Below are positions 24,644-33,732 of a DNA stretch of 64,000 bases, in pieces. The DNA comes from Suipraeoptans intestinalis (lineage in GTDB: Bacteria; Bacillota; Clostridia; Lachnospirales; Lachnospiraceae). The position numbers and the translations under genes were made by a program. The notes under the pieces are model-generated. The model made no database searches. It was not told the DNA's origin and saw only the letters and a list, made by a program, of their open reading frames with translations. Location: positions 1,604,001 through 1,668,000 of the forward strand of contig NZ_VULY01000018.1 of assembly GCF_009696485.1 (NCBI RefSeq), read 5' to 3'. Each line of letters starts with the position of its first letter. The stretch's first letter is position 1.

Positions 24644-25412
24644 TATGCTGAAAAAGGAAATAAAAGGAATTATCAAAAACCCGATCTATTTCGTCATCAT
24701 GTTCTTGCCGCTGCTTCTTACTTTTATTATGAGTGAAGGTACCAAAGGGTATTTATCACAGCAGGCTCAAAACACCATGGCGGTAAATACCGCAAAAAAA
24801 ATCATCATGTATGACGGGATGTTGTTGAATTCAAAAATCCAGTTTGGAGTAAGCGAACTTGGTTTTATGCTGATGATGTATGCTGTTTTAGCAGGGCTGA
24901 GTATTTTTGAGGAAAGAAGGCTTCATGTGTGGGACAGGGTAGTGGGGAAAGGGAAGTTTGTTTTGATAAAATTTTTTACACATTATGTTTTTTCACTTAT
25001 TATGATTGCACTGAATGCAACTGGATATGGGATATTATTTGGCATCAGCTTTTCAGTAAAGTCCGCATGTGTCTTTTTCAGTATTCCCGTCATCAGTATT
25101 ATTTTAGGCTTGTCTGTAGGGCTTTTAGTCTCTAATAGAGCAATGCTTTCCAATACTGTCTTGATGATTGTAATGATGATGGGCTATTTCGGAGGAGCAT
25201 TGAGTTTGACTTCTGTTTTGTCAAATACGAAATGTATGAATGTACTTATGTACATATCCCCTTTGACAATGGCAAACAGGTTGATATTCAAAGATTTAAT
25301 CCATGTAAATTGGGGAAATGATCTGTGGATATGGATTTCAATGCTTCTTATACCTATGTCAATATTGATTTCCATAATGGGAAGGAGAGTGAAGAATGGG
25401 GCAAGCATTTAA
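24636..25412 (+). CDS. ABC-2 type permease
   Basis: The 258-residue protein has one N-terminal membrane segment, an extracytoplasmic stretch of about 40 residues and five C-terminal segments, the ABC-2 layout. The section SIFEERRLHVWDRVVGKGKFVLIKF is the coupling helix region between the loop and the membrane block. GTG 24636 or ATG 24645 may be the start; both overlap the ATPase gene. It would pair with the next protein to form a heterodimeric export channel. Confidence 0.87.
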   Translation: MNDMLKKEIKGIIKNPIYFVIMFLPLLLTFIMSEGTKGYLSQQAQNTMAVNTAKKIIMYDGMLLNSKIQFGVSELGFMLMMYAVLAGLSIFEERRLHVWDRVVGKGKFVLIKFFTHYVFSLIMIALNATGYGILFGISFSVKSACVFFSIPVISIILGLSVGLLVSNRAMLSNTVLMIVMMMGYFGGALSLTSVLSNTKCMNVLMYISPLTMANRLIFKDLIHVNWGNDLWIWISMLLIPMSILISIMGRRVKNGASI

Positions 25413-26319
25413 ATTTACTCTTAGAATCCTCAAGAATACCAAAGGCTTTATTTCTTCTATGGTAATCATGCCTGTTATTATGATTGTGCTTGTCAGTATG
25501 ACGCTTGCCTATTCCGATGTTCCCGTTGTGGGATATATCGGAGAAAAGGCGCCAAATATAGCAAATGTTAAAATGATGAAGTTGGAAGCCGACGAAAGGG
25601 ACTATTTTCTCGGACTTTCGCAAGGAACAGTGGTTGTAAAGACGGACAAAGAGGGAAATATCCTGCAATATTACAGCAGTATTTCTCATAATCCGTTAAT
25701 ATCAATGATTGAAAATAGTAATCCGATGGGTGAGGCTTTTGACGAAAGACCGAAACTCAGTTATTCTGTAGGAATTATATTCTTTAAATTATTAACGGCG
25801 GCAGGCCTGCTCGCTACGGTTTTGATTAGTGAAAAAAGAAATGGAATTATTTTAAGAGTCAGAAATTCCAAGATAAAACTCGGCTCCTATATCCTAGGCA
25901 AAAGTCTGGCAATCCTATTTGTCTACGGGATTGCAAGTTTACTGATTCTGCTGTTCTACAAATTTGCGGGATTTGATTTGGGAAAATCTGATATTTTTCA
26001 GCTTGGTATTTTGTTTATCGTCACCTTGTTCCTTTCGACAGGACTGTACATTTTTTTATCAGCTCTAATGAAGAATGAGGGATATATCTGGATTGTGTCA
26101 ACAGGAATTATCTTTCCATTGGGGTTGTTTTCCGGGATGTTATTTCCGATGGAACATATGGCGAATTGGATGAAGCTCGTTGCGCAGATATCGCCACTCT
26201 ATTATTTGCAAAGCTCAGTTATTAGCGGAAGAATCGAGGTGATTCCGATGCTGGCAATGTCAGTTGTTTCGTTGGCACTTGCAGTATGCGGGATGAGATT
26301 AATAAGCAAGCAAGAATAG
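25396..26319 (+). CDS. ABC-2 type permease, second subunit
   Basis: The 307-residue protein shows the same ABC-2 arrangement: first segment at about 15-36, an outer domain to about residue 125, then six segments with the loop SEKRNGIILRVRNSKIKLGSYILGKSL and a C-terminal PLYYLQSSVI region. AAGGAGAGTG precedes ATG 25396 inside the previous gene, so the two are translated together. It is the last gene of the block, followed by the terminator at 26424-26464. Confidence 0.88.
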   Translation: MGQAFKFTLRILKNTKGFISSMVIMPVIMIVLVSMTLAYSDVPVVGYIGEKAPNIANVKMMKLEADERDYFLGLSQGTVVVKTDKEGNILQYYSSISHNPLISMIENSNPMGEAFDERPKLSYSVGIIFFKLLTAAGLLATVLISEKRNGIILRVRNSKIKLGSYILGKSLAILFVYGIASLLILLFYKFAGFDLGKSDIFQLGILFIVTLFLSTGLYIFLSALMKNEGYIWIVSTGIIFPLGLFSGMLFPMEHMANWMKLVAQISPLYYLQSSVISGRIEVIPMLAMSVVSLALAVCGMRLISKQE

Positions 26320-26423
26320 AACAGTCCTTATACAAGGGGCTCCCATTGGATTTGCTTACACATAGAAATATCGCTTTACCGAAACCAACAAAATAAAATC
26401 ATATAAATATCAGTTTTTCATGC

Positions 26424-26464
26424 AAGAGGACATGGCACGCCAGAGTGTAGATGTCCTCTTTTTT
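26424..26464 (+). terminator. Terminator of the ECF/ABC-2 operon
   Basis: AAGAGGACAT and ATGTCCTCTT pair around a 17-base loop and run into TTTTTT. The 26465-26660 stretch that follows has no supported gene or site. Confidence 0.85.
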
Positions 26465-26660
26465 ACTCTTGGAAAATAGAAACAGAGAAATCGTATAGAA
26501 AAATTTGACGAGGATCTTATAGTCAGGCCAGTTGTTACATGGGAAGAAGTATGGAGCCTTGCGGGATTTTTCGGGAACATGTTACTTTGCATCCAACTGG
26601 AGACTGAGGAAAAAGCAGAAAGAAAAAATCCTGCAGTTTCTGGAGAAACCCCGGAAGAAG

Positions 26661-26669
26661 TGCTATAAT
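26661..26669 (+). promoter_or_regulatory. Extended -10 promoter of pepT
   Basis: TGCTATAAT is a perfect extended -10 element. No good -35 box is found 17 bases upstream. The start of transcription would be about 20 bases before the pepT ATG. Confidence 0.55.
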
Positions 26670-26697
26670 GAGAGAAATAGCACAAGGAGGTTTGGCA

Positions 26698-27924
26698 ATG
26701 GAAAAATTAGTAGAACGGTTTTTGTCGTACATTGCAATGGATACCATGTCAGATGGAAGAAGTGATACGGTTCCCAGTACGGCAAAGCAGCTGAAGCTGG
26801 CAGAACGTTTAAGAGATGAGCTTTTAGAACTGGGGCTGGAGGCAACGATGGATCAGTACGGCTATGTGTACGGAAGCCTTGCCGGGAATGTGGACCGAGA
26901 GGTGCCGGTCATAGGCTTTATTTCCCATATGGACACCAGCCCTGCTCTGGGGGGAGAGTGCAAAAATCCCAGGATCCTGTCCTATGAGGGAGGGGATGTT
27001 CGCCTGAATGATAAGATCGTCATGACGGAAGAAGAGTTTCCGGCTTTGAAAGCGCTGCACGGAAAGACGCTGATCACCACAGACGGAACGACGCTGCTGG
27101 GAGGAGACGACAAGGCGGGGATCGCAGAGATCATGGATGCATTGGAGTACCTGGTGGCACATCCGGAGATCAAACACGGAAAGATCGCGGTGGGATTTAC
27201 GCCGGACGAAGAGATCGGAGCAGGAGCGGATCATTTTGATGTGGAAGCTTTTGGGGCAAAGTTTGCCTACACACTGGATGGAGGGGAAGAAGGAGAGTTT
27301 GAATACGAGAACTTCAACGCCGCGTCTGCACTGATAAAAATTCAGGGAAAAAGCGTACATCCCGGGTCGGCTAAAAATATGATGATCAATTCCATGTATG
27401 TGGGGATGGAACTGGAGCAAATGCTGCCAAAGGCGCAGCGCCCGGAGCATACGGAAGGATATGAGGGATTCTTTATGCTGAATGAGATTCGGGGCACCAT
27501 TGACTATACGGAGATGGATTATCTGGTCCGGGATCATGATCGGGAGAAGTTCGAAAAGAAAAAAGAGCTGATGAGAGATACAGTGGACTATATGAACAAA
27601 AAGTACGGCGGCATCCTGGAGCTGGATATGAAGGATTCCTACTACAATATGCGGGAAATGGTAGAGCCGCACAAAGAAATTGTAGAACTGGCTCTGGATT
27701 CCATGAAGCAGCTGGGAATCACACCTTTGGTGAAGCCGATCCGGGGAGGGACAGACGGATCCAGACTTTCCTACATGGGGCTGCCCTGTCCGAATCTTTT
27801 CGTAGGAGACTATCATCCTCACGGAAGATTTGAACTGGTAGCCATAGAGGAAATGCGGAACGCCTCCGCACTGATCGTAGAGATCGCCCGCCGATTCTGC
27901 GCGCAGACCACAGGAGAAGTGTAA
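26698..27924 (+). CDS. pepT: PepT: tripeptide aminopeptidase
   Basis: The 408-residue M20B metallopeptidase has the metal-site motifs FISHMDTSPALGG, LLGGDDKAGIAEIMDAL and FTPDEEIGAGADHFDVEAFGAKFAYTLDGGEEGEFEYENFNAASA, plus IRGGTDGSRLSYMGLPCPNLFVG near the end. It removes the N-terminal residue from tripeptides in the cytoplasm using Zn. The frame opens at 26668, but AAGGAGG lies 7 bases before ATG 26698. Single-gene unit, convergent with a MATE gene. Confidence 0.97.
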   Translation: MEKLVERFLSYIAMDTMSDGRSDTVPSTAKQLKLAERLRDELLELGLEATMDQYGYVYGSLAGNVDREVPVIGFISHMDTSPALGGECKNPRILSYEGGDVRLNDKIVMTEEEFPALKALHGKTLITTDGTTLLGGDDKAGIAEIMDALEYLVAHPEIKHGKIAVGFTPDEEIGAGADHFDVEAFGAKFAYTLDGGEEGEFEYENFNAASALIKIQGKSVHPGSAKNMMINSMYVGMELEQMLPKAQRPEHTEGYEGFFMLNEIRGTIDYTEMDYLVRDHDREKFEKKKELMRDTVDYMNKKYGGILELDMKDSYYNMREMVEPHKEIVELALDSMKQLGITPLVKPIRGGTDGSRLSYMGLPCPNLFVGDYHPHGRFELVAIEEMRNASALIVEIARRFCAQTTGEV

Positions 27925-27939
27925 ACAGAAGCTTCTGTT
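27924..27939. repeat. Perfect 16-bp palindrome at the end of pepT
   Basis: AACAGAAGCTTCTGTT begins on the last base of the pepT stop codon. There is no T tract on either strand, so it is not a normal terminator; without a loop it would form a cruciform rather than an RNA hairpin. Confidence 0.4.
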
Positions 27940-28035
27940 CTGACGCAGACACCTGTATGAGACGTGATCGATACGGGGAAGAAGAAAAGAGGGATGCGGA
28001 AACGGTCGTCATGGCATAGAACCCTGTATCGGGCG

Positions 28036-29454
28036 TCAGCTTCTGGGAGAGAAAAAGACCCGGGGACGAAAGCGCTTCAGATAAAAAACAGCAAGCAGTG
28101 CGCAGATGCCTTTTACAATGCTGCTAAGGGTAATGATCCACCAGATCCCCCGGACACCAAGAAAGGAAGACAGCAGATAGGCACCGGGGATCCGAAGAGA
28201 AGTAAAGACGATCCCGATCGCAGAGGGAATGCGGGTATTTCCCAGACCGCCAAACAGACCGGCAGTAGTGATCTCTATACACATGAAGATCTGAGAATAG
28301 CTTAATATTTTTAAATACAAGGCGCCCGCCTCTACAGTAAAGGGTTCTGTGGGGAAAAAGAGTGCAAAGATCTCCGATCCAAAAAGGAAAAAGAGAAGCG
28401 ATGCAAACAGTCCTACAGAAGCAGACAGGAGGAGGGCGCTTTTGTATGCCGCGCGGATCCGGTCCGGCTTTCCGGCGCCAAAGTTCTGTCCGACGAAGGC
28501 GGTCAGGGCAGAGGAAAATCCGACGGCGGTCTGCCAGGAGATGGCTTCTGCCTGGGCGCCTACCCGGTAAGCGGCTACTTCCTGGTTGCCAAAAGATGTC
28601 ACAAGGCGGGAAAGGACAATGGAAAACAGGGCAAACAAAGCTTCCTGGATTCCGTAGGGAAGCCCGATGCGGACGATCTCCTTTGCCTTGGAGAGATCAA
28701 TGGGGGCTTGCCAGTGAAGCCTGACCGGAAGTTCCCTGGAGCGAAACATGATGAGAAAAAACAGAATCGTCATAAGACACTGAGACAGGGCAGTGGCAAG
28801 AGCGGCGCCAAATACCCCCAGAGCAGGGAAGGGACCGGGACCAAAGATGAGGAGAAGATTCAGTGCCAGATTTGCCGAAAGAGCGGTTGCGTTGATCAAA
28901 AAAGGTAGCCTGCTGTTGCCCATTGCCTGGTAAACGGAAGAAAACACGGGATTGATAAGAAAAAAGGGCATGGCAATGCTGATGGTGGTCAAATAGGTAA
29001 TACCGGAAGATATGACAGAAGGATCACGAAATCCATAAAAGTGAATCAGCGGGTGCCGGAAAACCAAAAGAATCAGACCTAGAAGAAGCCCCATGGAACA
29101 CGCAAGAAAAAGACCGGTTTGAATAAAAGAAGCGGCCTCTTCGTACTGTTTTTCGCCCATGGCGTGGGCGGTTTTGATCTGTGCTCCGATCCGGGGGATG
29201 GAGGCAAGGGACAGAGCCAGCCAAATATAAAATCCTCCGGTTCCGGCGGCGGCCACAGCCTCGCTTCCCAGCTGACTGACACACCACATATCTACCAGAC
29301 TGTGCAGCATCATCACCAGAGAAGTTCCCAGGATCGGAGCAGTCAGCCGAAGAAGAGACCGGGTGATAGGGCCGGAGGATAGATCGTATTTTCGGGAAAG
29401 AGGGGAAGCTGTCCTCTCTTTTGTTTCGCGGGAATCACTGTGTACGGAATGCAT
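28036..29454 (-). CDS. MATE-family multidrug/sodium antiporter
   Basis: The 472-residue protein has twelve predicted membrane segments in two similar halves, the MATE fold. The start SGPITRSLLRLTAPILGTSLVMMLHSLVDMWCVSQLGSEAVAAAG and the internal ALFALFSIVLSRLVTSFGNQEVAAYRVGAQAEAISW are diagnostic. MATE proteins export cationic compounds in exchange for Na+ or H+. The substrate is unknown. It stands alone, convergent with pepT and divergent from the surface-protein gene. Confidence 0.93.
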   Translation of the reverse strand: MHSVHSDSRETKERTASPLSRKYDLSSGPITRSLLRLTAPILGTSLVMMLHSLVDMWCVSQLGSEAVAAAGTGGFYIWLALSLASIPRIGAQIKTAHAMGEKQYEEAASFIQTGLFLACSMGLLLGLILLVFRHPLIHFYGFRDPSVISSGITYLTTISIAMPFFLINPVFSSVYQAMGNSRLPFLINATALSANLALNLLLIFGPGPFPALGVFGAALATALSQCLMTILFFLIMFRSRELPVRLHWQAPIDLSKAKEIVRIGLPYGIQEALFALFSIVLSRLVTSFGNQEVAAYRVGAQAEAISWQTAVGFSSALTAFVGQNFGAGKPDRIRAAYKSALLLSASVGLFASLLFFLFGSEIFALFFPTEPFTVEAGALYLKILSYSQIFMCIEITTAGLFGGLGNTRIPSAIGIVFTSLRIPGAYLLSSFLGVRGIWWIITLSSIVKGICALLAVFYLKRFRPRVFFSPRS

Positions 29455-29704
29455 AATTTTTCAAACAACCTCTCTCTTGATTTTGTATCGGACAGATGCG
29501 CCGCCTCCTAAAACATCGAATCCGAGTCCGACAGATAAGGAAGCGTACCGTTTGCCTTATTGTACCACGAAGGAAAAGGGAAGGAAACCAAAGGATATGG
29601 GAAAAGCGGGAAATTTCCCGGACAATGGGAACGCTGCATGAGGAAAAAAACGCATATTTTTCAGACAATATGTATCAGAAAAATAAAAAATAGGATAGGA
29701 TGGC
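29455..29704. other. Intergenic region without recognised gene
   Basis: This stretch between the divergent MATE and surface-protein genes has several overlapping open frames on both strands, none with a ribosome binding site and a start. On the minus strand TACAAT near 29562-29567 could be the -10 box of the MATE gene. Nothing else is supported. Confidence 0.4.
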
Positions 29705-29733
29705 TTGAATTCGGAAAAGTAAAGTAGTAGACT
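29705..29733 (+). promoter_or_regulatory. Possible promoter of the surface-protein gene
   Basis: TTGAAT (29705-29710), 17-base spacer, TAGACT (29728-29733), about 70 bases before the start codon. Both boxes are imperfect. Confidence 0.45.
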
Positions 29734-29801
29734 AAACTCGTGTGAGAATGCTCTGACGGGAAACATATCCAAATAGAAGGATAAAAGGAAGGAGAAGAGG
29801 A

Positions 29802-32800
29802 ATGGAGAAACTTGGAAAGAAGCTGCTGTGGGCGCTGCTGTTTGCATGGCTGCTGGGATGGTCATCGCAAGGTGCGCTGCAGGTGCAGGCAGAGGACGCG
29901 ACGATCTACCTGGATGCTGCGGCAGGAGACGATACGCGGGATGGGCTGACACCGGAAACGGCGGTAAAGACATTTGCGAAGGCGGTCAGCCTGATGCCGG
30001 AGAATGGTACGATCCAGGTGAAAAGCTTTGACAAAGCCGCAGGAATCGTATTTAACAAGCCGGGAACGCTGGTGATCGCAGAAGACCTCGCCATGCAGGG
30101 GAGCGGAGTCGGCATTACACTGAAAAAGGGAACACATCTGAAAGTGGCAGATGGTAAAACACTGACCATGAGCGGATATGGAAAGGCTGTCGTGGTAGAA
30201 AAGGATGCACAGATCAACGACGGAACATATAAGTTTACGTTTCCGACCAACGGATTTGCCTTTGTAATAAGCGGAGGTCAGATAAAAGGAAGCGCGCCGG
30301 GAAAGGTGAACATGGACATTACTAACGGATATTTTCAGTCCAACAGTGCAGACAGCGTATTTGAGAATCTGACGCTGAACCAGAGATATGAGGGAGATAA
30401 ATGGCAGTTGTATGAGTGGAACGGATTCCGGGCAGTGAACTCCACGTTGAAGCTCTATCATCTTCCGGTTTACTTTAAAGGACCGGTAACTCTGGATGGT
30501 TCCACCCTGTCCATAGACGGAGCAGGCGTCAGCTACCAGACAGGACTGAACCTGGACAATGCGTGGACAGTGGGACAGTACCATATTACCAATCACTCTC
30601 TGCTGGAAGTGAAGAACTTCAGCAGTCACTGGCGAGGCAAGGGAATCACCCTGGGATACGGGATAAAGATGCTGGTAGACAACGATTCTACCGTAAGAGT
30701 GACCAACAACAGAAACGGTGGACTGAATGTAAACGAGGGACAGGTCACCTTTGACGGAGCCACCCTGGAAGGGGCAAATCACAGCGGTTCTCATTTTGGG
30801 GTACAGAACAAGGCGGGGAATAAGATTACTTTCCTGGGAAATTCCAGAGTAGAAACGCCGGCACAAGCGTCTGTGGACAATGGTCTTTCCGACAGTAAGC
30901 GGGACTACGTGGTACTGGGAGGCTCCCATTTGGTAAAATATGACGACAAATATCAGTCGGGAAAGGCTATTCCCGTCAATGGAGAGGAACATGGAAATGA
31001 AAGACTGTCCCTGTTTACGTTAAGTGACAGCAGTGTGTCTCAGTTGAATGTCCTGGATCAAAACGGGGCGGCCTACACCTATCTGGTAGCCAATCCTTCC
31101 AGTGATCAAAAGAAGCATGTATGGGTGCCGGCAGCAAAGGTCACTTTTCAGGTAAATGAGGTCAGCGCAGTGTTTCCGGACGGCTCTGCAGCCGACAAGG
31201 AAGTGCTTGGCATGCGGGGAATGAAGCTTTCCGATGCCAAAGAGGCAAACGGAGCAGAGGTGGTGATTCCGGGAGAGCCGACGGCTGCGTCCGGCAAGAC
31301 CTTTGCGGGTTGGTTTTATAAGGACGGAGAGGAAGAAAAGCAGTACGATCCGCAGGCAGTACTGACAAAAGATCTGGTGGTGTATGCAAAGTGGACGGGA
31401 GAAGCGGTCAATAAGCTGGTGGCATACGAGATCAATAATGGAAGCGGAGCAAAGCCTACGATCATAGCCGGAGAAGTCAAAGAGGATACCATTCAGATCG
31501 TGTCCCTGGCAGAAGTACAGAAAGTCAATCCTGCCTTTGAAACGGTAGGAAAAAACTTTACCTACTGGTCCACGGACAAAGAAGGAAAAGAGAAGGTAGA
31601 AGCAGGTGACTTTGTTCCTCTGAACGGGAAAGATGCTGTTACGATATATGCTAACTGGGAGCCGAAAAAATATACGGTACGATTTTCTGCAAATGGTGGA
31701 AAATTCAGCGCGGACAGTCCGTTTAAGGCGGAAGCCACGAAGGATAAATTTACGATAGAAACAGATGCCACAGGCGGCGAGGTGGCCGTCGCAAAAGAAA
31801 AGGCAGAGCACGGGACTACTTTGCGGAAATTTACGTCAGCCATTCAGGTAAACGGAATCAACGAACCCAACAAGACAATGGCAGGACGGGACTACCACAG
31901 TATTTACTATGTGGATGGTTGGTTCGGAGATTCCTATTACTGGTACAGCGATCCGGATCAAAATAAGACGGCAAGTGCCTCGGCGTCCATTACAGAGGAT
32001 ATGACTTATTATATCAAGTGGAAGCCGGATGCCGGAGTGGAGGAGATCCGAGAAGAAGTGGGGATTCAGGGAGATATCTGGGGAAGGTCCGGTGAGACCA
32101 GCTCTCAAAAAGAATTCCATGTTGCGGGGGAGACCATCTCCTTTACGGGAGCGGTCAAAACAGCTGAGATAAAGGAGAAGATGAAGGGCATAGAAGCCCT
32201 GTATCCGACGGATAAGACGATCGATCTGAGTGAACTGCGTTCCTCCTTTACGGCAACCCTGACTGTACCGGAAGGAGTCCGTATGCCGGAAACAGCGAAA
32301 GCCAAAGCTGCAGGAATGAATGGAGCCTTTGAAGTCACGGGAACAAAGATACAGGACAGAACGATCGTGGTGGACTTTGCACTGAAAGCGGAGAAGATCA
32401 AGACGTATGCGGATCTGAAGCAGGCGATTTCCGGAACAGATGAGTATCTGACGGTGACGGTAGACGGGTTTGAGCTTGCACCGGAGATTGTGGACAGGAA
32501 GATGCTGACGGTGACCGGAACGGTAACGGGAACTTTCCACTCTATTGCCGCTGTGACGCTGGAGGATTCTACGAAGAGTGTGAAAATATTTGATTTTGGA
32601 TTTGAAGCGACGCAGGAGCCTTCCGGCAAAGATGAAGTGGCCCAGGACGATGCTACGATCCAGTTTACGGTGGAGGGAAGAGTCCCACAGGAGGAAACGC
32701 TTCTGGGGGATATTCTGATCGGAGACGATACAGAGCACGACAAATTGCATGAAGTGAAAAAAGACGAGGAAGTAGACTATACGGGAAGGCTGAACATTAC

Positions 32801-33548
32801 GGATATCCAGGATAAGATCAATCTGCTGGCAGCTGCCTACGGAGGCGATCTGGAGGCAATCCGGGTAGAAGGCTTAGATTCTTCCTTTACGGCTGTCTTT
32901 ACGCTTCCGGATACACTGGATCTTCAGAAAGACTCCAAGGTCACATTTACGGAAAATGACCTGTTTGAAGTAAAGCCGGAAAATATCATCAGGGAGGATC
33001 ACGCGGTTACGGTCAAGATGACTTTGAAAAAACAGTACAGTAAGTTTGTGGATCTTCAGAAAGACGTCAACAGTATATCGGAATATCTGAATCTGACGAT
33101 CAGCAAGGTGAAGGTACGGGAAACGGTAAAAGCGGAGGAGAAGCTGACGGTAACCGGTCAGGTAGACGGAAGCTTCCGCAGCGTGGCTGTCTCCGCCGGG
33201 GGCAAAAGAGAATTCTATTACTACCATTGGACGGCAAAGCAGGATCCGGCAGGAAGGGATGTAGACCAGGCAGAAGGAGATATGGATACCATTCAATATA
33301 CGGTGGTCGTAAAAAAGGAGGACACTTCCATAGATCCCAGTGGACCGAACACCCCGGAAAAGCCGCAGAATCCGAAGAAACCGGCTTCTTCAGATAAGAC
33401 GAAAGAAGCAGGAAAACGAGGGAAGAAAGCACCTAAGACGGCAGATGCCAGGGATGGCAGAGGCTATATGGCTGTGATGCTGTTGGCAGGAGGCATTCTC
33501 GTGATGAACAGGGAGAGACGCAGGAGGAGAAGCGAGCAGTCAAGATAG
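29802..33548 (+). CDS. Large surface protein with beta-helix region, InlB B-type repeats, duplicated unknown domain and C-terminal wall-anchor-like end
   Basis: The 1,248-residue product has a signal peptide cleaved near Ala30 (VQA-ED). Residues about 30-440 (YLDAAAGDDTRDGLTPETAVKTFAKAV..., then short Gly/Asn-rich beta turns) look like a parallel beta-helix of the DUF1565/pectate-lyase type. Residues about 480-740 hold Listeria-Bacteroides (InlB B) repeats such as TFAGWFYKDG...VVYAKW and FTYWSTDKEG...TIYANWEPKKYTVRFSANGG. Residues about 745-1170 are two copies of a ~210-residue domain I cannot name. The end has KKAPKTADARDG, a hydrophobic helix and RERRRRR: a sorting signal layout with PKTA rather than PxTG. 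It is probably an adhesin or carbohydrate-binding protein; function not determined. Confidence 0.85.
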   Translation: MEKLGKKLLWALLFAWLLGWSSQGALQVQAEDATIYLDAAAGDDTRDGLTPETAVKTFAKAVSLMPENGTIQVKSFDKAAGIVFNKPGTLVIAEDLAMQGSGVGITLKKGTHLKVADGKTLTMSGYGKAVVVEKDAQINDGTYKFTFPTNGFAFVISGGQIKGSAPGKVNMDITNGYFQSNSADSVFENLTLNQRYEGDKWQLYEWNGFRAVNSTLKLYHLPVYFKGPVTLDGSTLSIDGAGVSYQTGLNLDNAWTVGQYHITNHSLLEVKNFSSHWRGKGITLGYGIKMLVDNDSTVRVTNNRNGGLNVNEGQVTFDGATLEGANHSGSHFGVQNKAGNKITFLGNSRVETPAQASVDNGLSDSKRDYVVLGGSHLVKYDDKYQSGKAIPVNGEEHGNERLSLFTLSDSSVSQLNVLDQNGAAYTYLVANPSSDQKKHVWVPAAKVTFQVNEVSAVFPDGSAADKEVLGMRGMKLSDAKEANGAEVVIPGEPTAASGKTFAGWFYKDGEEEKQYDPQAVLTKDLVVYAKWTGEAVNKLVAYEINNGSGAKPTIIAGEVKEDTIQIVSLAEVQKVNPAFETVGKNFTYWSTDKEGKEKVEAGDFVPLNGKDAVTIYANWEPKKYTVRFSANGGKFSADSPFKAEATKDKFTIETDATGGEVAVAKEKAEHGTTLRKFTSAIQVNGINEPNKTMAGRDYHSIYYVDGWFGDSYYWYSDPDQNKTASASASITEDMTYYIKWKPDAGVEEIREEVGIQGDIWGRSGETSSQKEFHVAGETISFTGAVKTAEIKEKMKGIEALYPTDKTIDLSELRSSFTATLTVPEGVRMPETAKAKAAGMNGAFEVTGTKIQDRTIVVDFALKAEKIKTYADLKQAISGTDEYLTVTVDGFELAPEIVDRKMLTVTGTVTGTFHSIAAVTLEDSTKSVKIFDFGFEATQEPSGKDEVAQDDATIQFTVEGRVPQEETLLGDILIGDDTEHDKLHEVKKDEEVDYTGRLNITDIQDKINLLAAAYGGDLEAIRVEGLDSSFTAVFTLPDTLDLQKDSKVTFTENDLFEVKPENIIREDHAVTVKMTLKKQYSKFVDLQKDVNSISEYLNLTISKVKVRETVKAEEKLTVTGQVDGSFRSVAVSAGGKREFYYYHWTAKQDPAGRDVDQAEGDMDTIQYTVVVKKEDTSIDPSGPNTPEKPQNPKKPASSDKTKEAGKRGKKAPKTADARDGRGYMAVMLLAGGILVMNRERRRRRSEQSR

Positions 33549-33580
33549 CTGAAAAAGAACCTCGAAAGATAAAAAGAAGA

Positions 33581-33636
33581 ACCTACCCTGATGGGAAACA
33601 CAGGAAGACTGTGCAGGACTGTCAGGGTAGGTTTTT
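33581..33636 (+). terminator. Terminator of the surface-protein gene
   Basis: ACCTACCCTGA and TCAGGGTAGGT form an 11-bp stem with an inner ACACAG/CTGTGC stem, then TTTTT. Confidence 0.9.
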
Positions 33637-33647
33637 GTAAAAAAGGA

Positions 33648-33676
33648 TTGTCATGTTCCCCAAAACCACCTATACT
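33648..33676 (+). promoter_or_regulatory. Promoter of the second MATE gene
   Basis: TTGTCA (33648-33653), 17-base spacer, TATACT (33671-33676), about 57 bases before ATG 33733. Confidence 0.7.
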
Positions 33677-33732
33677 GAAAAAACGGCGGAATACATTCCA
33701 AAGAATCATCGGAAGAAATGAGAGGAAGACAT

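Noticed and set aside
26465-26660. Small gene between the ABC-2 block and pepT (for example the frame from 26532)
   Set aside because: It overlaps the pepT start, lacks a ribosome binding site and shows no coding-like pattern.
26824-27822. 332-codon minus-strand frame inside pepT
   Set aside because: Shadow of a well-conserved peptidase; no start signal and no recognisable motif.
29862-30992. 376-codon open frame on the minus strand inside the surface-protein gene
   Set aside because: It is antisense to a gene with a clear signal peptide and repeats; the product is rich in His, Cys, Arg and Leu without domains, and it has no ribosome binding site.
31836-32750. 304-codon minus-strand frame inside the surface-protein gene
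   Set aside because: Same shadow effect; composition follows from reversed codon use of the real gene.
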